Below are positions 53,493-64,000 of a stretch of 64,000 nt of DNA, piece after piece (positions within the stretch are counted from its first letter, which is position 1; every line of letters starts with the position of its first letter). Location: contig NZ_BMCT01000001.1 of assembly GCF_014635325.1 (NCBI RefSeq), positions 248,001-312,000 of the forward strand. The letters are read 5' to 3'. This DNA comes from Azorhizobium oxalatiphilum. GTDB taxonomy: Bacteria; Pseudomonadota; Alphaproteobacteria; Rhizobiales; Xanthobacteraceae. Below the pieces are notes generated by a model. It made no database searches. It saw nothing but the letters and a program-made list of their open reading frames with translations, and had not been told where the DNA came from. The translations under genes and the position numbers were made by a program.

Positions 53493-54788
53493 ATGCGCGC
53501 CCGTACCGGCTGGTTCCTCTGCACCCTGGCGATCTGCGCGGCGGCCGCCGCCGTGCCCTTGCGCGCGCAGGCGCCAGCCCCCACGCCCCCAGCGCCTCGC
53601 CCGCGTCCGGCGCCAGCCGTGAACACGGATGCGCTGAACGCGGACATTCGCGGGGCTGCGGAATTTCAGGCGCAGGTCCGGGCCGAACTCGATTCGGTGA
53701 AAAGTGACCGGGCCCGCTTCAACCAACTTCTGGTGGATACCACCACGCGCCTGCGGACCGTCGAACAGAAGATTACCGATCTCGAAGGGCGCATCGCGGC
53801 GCTGGATGCGAATGCCACGGACATCCGCACATCCCTGCTGAAGCGACGGGATGTGCTGGCCGAAGTGCTGGGTGCGCTGGTCCGCATGGGGCGCAATCCG
53901 CCGCCTGCTTTGCTGATGCGCCCTGATGATGCGCTGGACGCCGTGCGCTCCGCGATTCTGCTGGGCGCCCTGCTGCCGGAGATGCGGGTCGAGGCCGAGA
54001 CGCTGGCGGCTGATCTCGCCGATCTCTCGCGCACCCGCACCGAACTCTCCAATGCCCGCGACACGCTGACGGGACTGCGAACCTCCATGGAAGAGGATCG
54101 CAAGCGGTTGTCCACCTACGTGACGGAGCGGCAGCGGCGCGTGACGGAAGGGAATGCAGGGCTTCCGGCGGAAAAAGCGCAGGCCGAGGCGGTCGCGAAG
54201 TCCACAGGAGATGTGCACGATCTTGTGACACGGCTGGAGACGGAGGTGGCACCGGCCGCCCGTGCCGCCGTGGAGGCGAGCAAACCACCGGAGCCCGGCA
54301 AGACGCAGACGGCCGCGCTTGGCGATGCGGCCCGCATCGCGCCGGCACGCCCCTTTCTGGAGGCTAAAGGCTTGCTGCCGCTACCAGTTGCTGGGGTTCG
54401 CCTGCGCGATTTCGGCACCGCCGACGGTCTGGGCGGGACCGATAAGGGCATGACCTTTGCCACCCGCGCGGGCGCGCAGGTGGCGGCACCGACCGACGGT
54501 TGGGTGGTTTATGCCGGACCTTTCCGCTCTTACGGACAACTCTTGATCATCAATGCGGGCGGCGGATACCATATTCTCTTGGCGGGCATGGAGCGGATCA
54601 CCGTCGAGCTGGGGCAGTTCGTACTCGCAGGTGAACCCGTTGCCGTGATGGGCAATGTTTCTCGCTCTCCCGCTGCAGGCTCGGCCTCGGGGCAGCCTCA
54701 ATTGTATGTGGAGTTCCGCAAAGACGGACTCTCGATAGATCCCGCCCCTTGGTGGGCGGCAACGGACAGTCAGAAGGTGCGCGGATAA
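53493..54788 (+). CDS. envC: EnvC/NlpD-like murein hydrolase activator with degenerate LytM domain
   Basis: 431 aa from ATG 53493 (the frame opens at 53484). A signal peptide ends near PLRAQA. A proline-rich linker leads to a long coiled coil (residues about 55-230), then a peptidase M23/LytM C-terminal domain. The M23 zinc ligands are missing: the HxxxD place reads GGTDKGMTFA and the HxH place reads LYVEFR. Such degenerate LytM proteins do not cut peptidoglycan but activate amidases at division. ctpA overlaps the stop (TAATG), suggesting joint envelope function. Confidence 0.88.
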   Translation: MRARTGWFLCTLAICAAAAAVPLRAQAPAPTPPAPRPRPAPAVNTDALNADIRGAAEFQAQVRAELDSVKSDRARFNQLLVDTTTRLRTVEQKITDLEGRIAALDANATDIRTSLLKRRDVLAEVLGALVRMGRNPPPALLMRPDDALDAVRSAILLGALLPEMRVEAETLAADLADLSRTRTELSNARDTLTGLRTSMEEDRKRLSTYVTERQRRVTEGNAGLPAEKAQAEAVAKSTGDVHDLVTRLETEVAPAARAAVEASKPPEPGKTQTAALGDAARIAPARPFLEAKGLLPLPVAGVRLRDFGTADGLGGTDKGMTFATRAGAQVAAPTDGWVVYAGPFRSYGQLLIINAGGGYHILLAGMERITVELGQFVLAGEPVAVMGNVSRSPAAGSASGQPQLYVEFRKDGLSIDPAPWWAATDSQKVRG

Positions 54789-56134
54789 TGCGTCGTACGT
54801 CACTCTTCCTTCTCGGCGTTGCGGCCGGTGCGCTGGTGGCTGTTGCCGCCGTGCAGCCGCGCCTGTTCCTCGGCACTGCCGCCGAGGCCGCCGCTTCAGA
54901 TACGTATCGGCAGCTCAGCCTGTTCGGCGACGTGTTCGAGCGCATCCGCTCGGACTATGTGGAAAAGCCGGATGACGCGAAGCTGGTGGAGGCGGCCGTC
55001 AACGGCATGCTGACCAGCCTCGATCCCCACTCCTCCTACATGGACGCGAAGAGCTTCCGCGACATGCAGGTGCAGACGCGCGGCGAGTTCGGCGGCCTCG
55101 GCATCGAGGTCACGATGGAAGACGGCCTCGTGAAGGTCATCGCTCCCATCGATGACACCCCGGCGGCCAAGGCCGGCGTGCAGGCCGGCGACATCATCAC
55201 CAAGCTGGATGGCGAGCAGGTGCAGGGCCTGACGCTGAACCAGGCGGTGGAGAAGATGCGCGGCGCCGTGAATACGCCGATCACTCTCACCATCGCCCGC
55301 AAGGGCGCGGATAAGCCGGTCGAGATCAAGGTCGTTCGCGACACCATCAAGATCAAGGCCGTTCGGTCTCGCATCGAGGATGGCGACATCGGCTACCTGC
55401 GCATCACCTCGTTCAACGAGCAGACCTTCGACAATCTGAAGAAGGCCATCGAGGAACAGACCGCCCAGATCGGGCCGGACAAGGTGAAGGGCTTCATCGT
55501 CGACCTGCGCAACAACCCCGGCGGTCTGCTCGATCAGGCCATCGCGGTGTCGGATGCATTCCTGGAGCGGGGCGAGATCGTCTCCACCCGCGGCCGCAAC
55601 GCCGACGAGACGCAGCGCTTCTCCGCCCGCAGCGGCGACCTTGCCAAGGGCAAGCCGGTGATCGTGCTGGTGAACGGCGGTTCGGCCTCGGCCTCCGAGA
55701 TCGTGGCCGGCGCCCTTCAGGACCACAAGCGCGCCACCATTCTTGGCTCGCGCAGCTTCGGCAAGGGCTCGGTGCAGACCATCATCCCGCTCGGCGGTAA
55801 CGGCGCGCTGCGCCTGACCACCGCGCGTTATTACACGCCCTCCGGCCGCTCCATCCAGGCCAAGGGCATCGAGCCCGACATCATCCTGGTGCAGGATATG
55901 CCGGCCGAGCAGAAGGCGAAGGTCGAAAGCGCGGGTGGCGACACCACCCGTGGCGAGGCTTCGCTGCGCGGCCACCTGAAGAACGGCGACGACGAGCAGA
56001 CGGGTTCGCCCTCCTACGTTCCGCCGGATCCGAAGGACGACACGCAGCTGAAGATGGCCAAGGAACTGCTGGAGGGCACCGTCAAGAACGCAGCCTTCCC
56101 GCCGAACCCCAACAAGACCTCCCAGTCGAACTGA
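54788..56134 (+). CDS. ctpA: Carboxyl-terminal processing protease (S41 family)
   Basis: 448 aa from ATG 54788 with an N-terminal signal-anchor (SLFLLGVAAGALVAVAAVQP). A PDZ domain (FGGLGIEVTMEDGLVKVIAP; PAAKAGVQAGDIITKLDGEQ) precedes the S41 core with the catalytic Ser in GGSASASEIVAGALQDHK and the Lys in SRSFGKGSVQTIIPLGG. It cuts the C-termini of periplasmic proteins, including peptidoglycan hydrolases. Translationally coupled to envC and followed by a strong terminator. Confidence 0.96.
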   Translation: MRRTSLFLLGVAAGALVAVAAVQPRLFLGTAAEAAASDTYRQLSLFGDVFERIRSDYVEKPDDAKLVEAAVNGMLTSLDPHSSYMDAKSFRDMQVQTRGEFGGLGIEVTMEDGLVKVIAPIDDTPAAKAGVQAGDIITKLDGEQVQGLTLNQAVEKMRGAVNTPITLTIARKGADKPVEIKVVRDTIKIKAVRSRIEDGDIGYLRITSFNEQTFDNLKKAIEEQTAQIGPDKVKGFIVDLRNNPGGLLDQAIAVSDAFLERGEIVSTRGRNADETQRFSARSGDLAKGKPVIVLVNGGSASASEIVAGALQDHKRATILGSRSFGKGSVQTIIPLGGNGALRLTTARYYTPSGRSIQAKGIEPDIILVQDMPAEQKAKVESAGGDTTRGEASLRGHLKNGDDEQTGSPSYVPPDPKDDTQLKMAKELLEGTVKNAAFPPNPNKTSQSN

Positions 56135-56158
56135 CCGGGGCTTTCACTGATCTTCGAG

Positions 56159-56191
56159 AACCCCGCCGGCTCTGTCGGCGGGGTTTTTCTT
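56159..56191 (+). terminator. Rho-independent terminator of the envC-ctpA operon
   Basis: 10-bp stem (AACCCCGCCG / CGGCGGGGTT) with a 7-base loop, then TTTCTTTG. Confidence 0.88.
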
Positions 56192-56628
56192 TGCGCGGTT
56201 GAGAATTGGAAGACCGCCGCTATGCGTGGACGTTGCTGTTCGTTTGGGCATGAAATGCCAATTCTGATTATTTTCTGATCTGATTTGTCGGCTCTCCATT
56301 TTCTCGTCCGCCGAAGAGATGGGCGAATGTCGTGTTTTTGGGCGCGTTGCCGCTCGGTGAATGTATTTGGCACGGGGCTTGCTGTGATCGGCGCAGATGC
56401 TGGAGAGCCTCAATGCGCAATCGCCACCCATCTCAGCTCGTCGCGGAACCGGGAGCGGGGAGAGGGTGCGCAGCGGCATTCCCTCACATGGGGAACCCGG
56501 CGCGGGCGTCTCGCGATGCGCGCGCCCTCCCTGGCAGACTGTTGTAGCCGGCTGGTCTCTGATCCGTGGGTGATGGTGGCGGGGCGGATGCCCTGCCGTG
56601 GTGAAGGGCTAACCGGGGCGCCGTGCCA
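56192..56628. other. Non-coding gap before the amino acid transporter genes
   Basis: No gene is supported. The stretch is AT-richer than the average near 56240-56290, where the transporter promoter could lie, with a small inverted repeat (GGCAT-GAA-ATGCC, 56247-56259). No substrate-binding protein gene is present. Confidence 0.5.
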
Positions 56629-57303
56629 ATGGCCTATGTTTTTGATTACGCAGCGATCATCCCCTATGCGCCTTTGATCGCGAAGGGGGTGGGCATCACT
56701 GTGGAGCTGACCGTGGTCGGCGGTGTGCTGGGCGTTGGTCTCGGCATCGCCTGCGCCTGGGCGCGCAGCCTCGGGCCTAAGTGGCTGCGCCCTCCGGTGT
56801 CGCTCTATGTGGAGATGATCCGCAACACGCCCTTCCTCATCCAGCTGTTCTTCATCTTCTTCGGCCTGCCCTCCACCGGCCTCCAGCTCGGTGAAATGCA
56901 GGCGGCCATCCTGGCCATGGTCATCAACCTCGGCGCCTATAGCTGCGAGATCATCCGTGCCGGCATCGAGGCGACGCCACGCGGACAGTTCGAGGCCGGT
57001 GCCAGCCTTGCCATGACCCGCATTCAGACCTTCCGCCATGTGGTGCTGATGCCCGCGCTCCAGCGCATCTGGCCGGCACTGACGTCGCAGATCGTCATTG
57101 TCATGTTCGGCTCGGCGGTGTGTTCGCAGATCGCGGTGGAGGACATCACCTTCGCCGCCCAGTTCATCCAGGCACGCACCTTCCGGGCGTTCGAGGTCTA
57201 TATCCTCGCCACCATCCTCTATCTCCTCCTCGCGCTGCTGCTCCGGCAGGTCATGCGCGGGTTGGGCTCGCTCATGTTCCCGCGCCGGAGGGTTGCACGA
57301 TGA
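56629..57303 (+). CDS. Polar amino acid ABC transporter permease 1
   Basis: 224 aa from ATG 56629 (GTG 56623 is also possible). HisM/GltK-type inner-membrane permease with five hydrophobic segments. VEMIRNTPFLIQLFFIFFGL and the ABC-contact loop ATPRGQFEAGASLAMTRIQT (EAA motif) are intact. It pairs with the second permease, whose start overlaps its stop (ATGA), and with the ATPase. The substrate is probably a polar or acidic amino acid; the binding protein is not in the window. Confidence 0.92.
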   Translation: MAYVFDYAAIIPYAPLIAKGVGITVELTVVGGVLGVGLGIACAWARSLGPKWLRPPVSLYVEMIRNTPFLIQLFFIFFGLPSTGLQLGEMQAAILAMVINLGAYSCEIIRAGIEATPRGQFEAGASLAMTRIQTFRHVVLMPALQRIWPALTSQIVIVMFGSAVCSQIAVEDITFAAQFIQARTFRAFEVYILATILYLLLALLLRQVMRGLGSLMFPRRRVAR

Positions 57304-57959
57304 TCCAGTTTTCCACCTGGGATATCCTGCGCAACCTGCTGTTCGCGGCTGAGTGGACCATCCTTTTGTCGCTGGTGGCTTTCGTGGGCGGCGGCGCGCT
57401 GGGGCTCATCGTCCTGTTCGCCCGCACCGGGCGGAGCACGCTGCTGCGGCGCGTGAGCATCCTCTATATCGAGCTGATCCAGGGCACCCCGCTGCTGATG
57501 CAGCTGTTCCTGTCCTTCTTCGGTCTTGCGCTTATGGGCTTCGACGTGCCGCCCTGGTTCGCCGCCGGCCTGTCGCTGACCCTGTGGACCTCGGCCTTTC
57601 TCGCCGAGATCTGGCGCGGCTGCGTGGAGGCGATCCCGCGTGGCCAGTGGGAAGCCTCATCCAGCCTCGCCATGACCTATTTCGAGCAGATGCGCCATGT
57701 GGTGCTGCCGCAGGCCCTGCGCATCGCGGTGCCGCCCACCGTGGGCTTCTCGGTGCAGGTGGTGAAGGGCACGGCGCTGACGTCCATCATCGGCTTCGTG
57801 GAGCTGTCCAAGGCGGCCACCATGATCACCAACGCCACCTTCCAGCCGTTCCTGGTCTATGGGCTCGCGGCGCTCGTCTATTTCGCCTTGTGCTGGCCGC
57901 TCTCCAAGAGCAGCCAGATCCTGGAAAGGAAGCTGAATGTCGCTCATCGCAATCACTGA
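57300..57959 (+). CDS. Polar amino acid ABC transporter permease 2
   Basis: 219 aa from ATG 57300. YIELIQGTPLLMQLFLSFFG and the EAA loop AIPRGQWEASSSLAMTYFEQ match permease 1 at the same places; the helices between differ. With permease 1 it forms a heterodimeric channel. It overlaps the ATPase gene by 23 bases, indicating tight translational coupling. Confidence 0.93.
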   Translation: MIQFSTWDILRNLLFAAEWTILLSLVAFVGGGALGLIVLFARTGRSTLLRRVSILYIELIQGTPLLMQLFLSFFGLALMGFDVPPWFAAGLSLTLWTSAFLAEIWRGCVEAIPRGQWEASSSLAMTYFEQMRHVVLPQALRIAVPPTVGFSVQVVKGTALTSIIGFVELSKAATMITNATFQPFLVYGLAALVYFALCWPLSKSSQILERKLNVAHRNH

Positions 57960-58662
57960 GGTGCGCAAGCGCTTCGGCGACAACGAGGTGCTGAAGGGCA
58001 TCAATCTCGACGTCGAGGCGGGCGAGGTGGTGGCCATCATCGGCAAGAGCGGCTCGGGCAAGTCGACGCTGCTGCGCTGCATCAACGGGCTGGAGACCAT
58101 CGATGGTGGCTCGATCATGGTCGCGGGCGCTCACCTTGCGCCTGACGACGCGCACTTAAGAGCGCTCCGGCTGAAGGTCGGCATGATCTTCCAGTCCTTC
58201 AACCTGTTCCCGCACCTGACCGCAGGCCGCAACGTGATGCTCTCGCCCATGGTGGTGAAGAAGGTGTCCGCCAAGGAGGCCGAGGCCGAGGCGAGGGCGC
58301 GGATGGAGCAGGTGGGGCTCGGGCACAAGTTCGATGCCTATCCGGACGAATTGTCCGGCGGCCAGCAGCAGCGGGTCGCCATCGCCCGGGCCCTGGCCAT
58401 GCAGCCTTTGGCGCTCCTGTGCGACGAGATCACCTCGGCGCTCGATCCGGAGCTGGTGAACGAGGTGCTGCAGGTGGTGGGCAAGCTCGCCGGGGAGGGC
58501 ATGACGCTGATGATGGTGACGCACGAGATGCGCTTCGCGCGCGAGGTGTGCGACCGTGTGGTGTTCATGCATCAGGGCCGCGTGCACGAGATTGGCCCGC
58601 CCGCAGAAGTCTTCGCCAATCCGAAGACCCCGGAGCTCCAGCAGTTCCTCGGCATGCTCTGA
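57937..58662 (+). CDS. Polar amino acid ABC transporter ATP-binding protein
   Basis: 241 aa, GlnQ/HisP type. Walker [22 protein letters not shown]-loop [19 protein letters not shown] signature [20 protein letters not shown], Walker [17 protein letters not shown] and H-loop [12 protein letters not shown] are all canonical. It powers the two permeases upstream. The three-gene operon lacks the periplasmic binding protein, so another locus must supply it or the transporter uses a shared one. Confidence 0.96.
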   Translation: MSLIAITEVRKRFGDNEVLKGINLDVEAGEVVAIIGKSGSGKSTLLRCINGLETIDGGSIMVAGAHLAPDDAHLRALRLKVGMIFQSFNLFPHLTAGRNVMLSPMVVKKVSAKEAEAEARARMEQVGLGHKFDAYPDELSGGQQQRVAIARALAMQPLALLCDEITSALDPELVNEVLQVVGKLAGEGMTLMMVTHEMRFAREVCDRVVFMHQGRVHEIGPPAEVFANPKTPELQQFLGML

Positions 58663-59215
58663 GACGTGAAAGCCGGCAGGGTGAGGTGTGGCTCGCGTCG
58701 GATCGAGGCCGGCGGCCGGTCATCCACGATTTTCTCCACAACTGCTGTCTCGGCTGATCGCGTCCGTAACGGGCGGTCAAACGGGCCGGCGGCCCCGGCT
58801 TCCGGGGACTGCGCGGATCAGGCGAATCGCATAGGGCCCTTGCGGGCGGGACGGGCGCGAGATGCCGCTAACCTGCCGTAATTCCGTATTTCCGCCCCTA
58901 AACGAGGGATTTTCGGCGGCTCCCGCAACGCGATTTCGGGCGGCCGTGGGAATGATGCTGGAGGCGTGTTCTGTTCCCTTTGGGAACGGGCGGCGCAGGC
59001 CTTTCGGTCATCCGGTGCGGCAATCCAGCACGGTGTGGGGATTCCGACCGTGTTGCCGCACGAAAGGACGTGTGTTAGGGAACCCGCGACGTCCGGGCTG
59101 CGGCATTCAGTGCCGTCTTGGGCCTAAGAAAAATCTTCCCTACAGATCAAGGGCTTGCCGACACCCCGTTCCACTGGGTGGACCGGCTGGGGCAGATCGA
59201 AGAGAGGTGCGGCAG
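58663..59215. other. Non-coding gap upstream of the ATP synthase operon
   Basis: No credible gene. The region should hold the atp promoter. GTTCCC-TTT-GGGAAC (58973-58987) is a clean 6-bp inverted repeat about 230 bp before atpH; its regulator is unknown. Confidence 0.5.
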
Positions 59216-61299
<2,084 letters not shown>

Positions 61300-61338
61300 T
61301 TGGTGCCCTCGGGCCTCTGACGTGAAGGAACGGGTGCG

Positions 61339-63682
<2,344 letters not shown>

Positions 63683-63695
63683 TCTTCACGCCGGT

Positions 63696-63746
63696 CGGAC
63701 CCTTCGGGGTCCGTGCAGAACAAGCCGCCGGACGGGGTCCGGCGGC
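63696..63746. other. Two hairpins between atpD and atpC
   Basis: Stem 1: CGGACCC / GGGTCCG with TTCG loop (63696-63713). Stem 2: perfect 10-bp GCCGCCGGAC / GTCCGGCGGC with GGG loop (63724-63746). No T-run follows either. They could stabilise the upstream mRNA or tune atpC (epsilon) levels. Confidence 0.6.
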
Positions 63747-63841
63747 CGCAAGATAAAGAGGGGCCTTGCCCCTCGGGGCGAGGCTAACGCGCGCCGGAGC
63801 CGCTGGTCTTCGGCCGGCATCGCTCAGCTCGGAGACAACAG

Positions 63842-64000
63842 ATGGCCACCTTTTCTTTCGAGCTCGTCTCCCCTGAGCGGCTCGTTTACTCCGGTCAGGT
63901 CACCGAGGTGATCGTTCCCGGCACGGAAGGCGAGTTCGGCGTCATGGCCGGCCACGCTCCGTTCATCTCCACGATCAGCGCGGGCATCCTCACCATCAAG
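63842..64000 (+). CDS. atpC: ATP synthase F1 subunit epsilon (partial, runs off the window)
   Basis: 53 codons visible from ATG 63842, which follows [32 protein letters not shown], then [20 protein letters not shown] match the N-terminal beta-sandwich of epsilon, which couples to the gamma rotor and inhibits ATP hydrolysis. The 159-bp gap behind atpD is longer than the others in this operon and contains two hairpins. The C-terminus is outside the window. Confidence 0.95.
   Translation, partial: MATFSFELVSPERLVYSGQVTEVIVPGTEGEFGVMAGHAPFISTISAGILTIK

Noticed and set aside
58973-58987. GTTCCC-TTT-GGGAAC as an EcfG promoter for atp genes
   Set aside because: GGAAC is present on both strands but no CGTT lies at 16-17 bases on either.

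Overview
The window is a high-GC chromosomal segment of an alphaproteobacterium, most likely Hyphomicrobiales and Xanthobacteraceae-like (Xanthobacter, Azorhizobium or similar). The pointers are the split ATP synthase layout with a stand-alone F1 operon (atpHAGDC), an EcfG/NepR general stress response, a CTC-type L25 next to pth and ychF, and paired MaoC genes. The genus cannot be fixed from the sequence alone. No rRNA, tRNA, CRISPR array, transposase or integrase is visible. Coding density is high, apart from several repeat-filled gaps.

Layout. 1-1284: end of a branched-chain amino acid ABC transporter (livM partial, livH). 2336-4708: a LuxR-type regulator and a membrane alpha/beta-hydrolase-like protein. 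5173-14575: a stress-response region. It holds otsBA (trehalose), a DUF883-type protein, a glycine-zipper lipoprotein, a transglutaminase, a DUF1328 membrane protein, two small hypotheticals, a NepR-like anti-sigma factor, an EcfG-type sigma factor and a KGG-repeat stress protein. Four strong GGAAC-N16/17-CGTT promoters, the class read by EcfG sigma factors, lie in front of otsB, the DUF883 gene, ecfG itself and the KGG gene. 14812-20449: a LysR regulator divergent from an ALDH7-like dehydrogenase, a TPP enzyme and an FAD oxidoreductase, which looks like an amino-acid catabolic operon. 20502-21245: a short-chain dehydrogenase.

21355-27415: a compact set of genes with pterin/flavin-type enzymes. 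It has a GTP cyclohydrolase II with a degenerate N-terminal half, a RibD-C reductase, a cytochrome b561, and an operon of MDR dehydrogenase, PTPS-like protein, GT4 glycosyltransferase and methyltransferase. The PTPS-like protein lacks part of the canonical active site. This is the best candidate in the window for an undescribed biosynthetic pathway, perhaps to a glycosylated and methylated GTP-derived compound.

27572-31908: an OpgH-like glucan synthase and a large secreted repeat protein. 32373-36223: purMN and a molybdopterin oxidoreductase. 36337-41315: two TerC paralogues, ndk, a TetR/aldo-keto reductase pair and two MaoC proteins. 41412-45225: ychF-pth-rplY, a TsdA-like dihaem cytochrome and a tiny lipoprotein. 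45316-56134: priA, obgE, a 59-aa protein, proB, proA, nadD, rsfS, rlmH, envC and ctpA, a housekeeping and cell-envelope series. 56629-58662: a polar amino acid ABC transporter without a binding protein. 59216-64000: atpH, atpA, atpG, atpD and the start of atpC.

Non-coding structure includes a family of GC-rich palindromes, a 0.3-kb near-perfect direct duplication, a REP-like pair, a 15-bp tandem array, a 16-bp AT-rich direct repeat, and several operators and terminators. All functional calls rest on reading motifs by eye; no database search was run.
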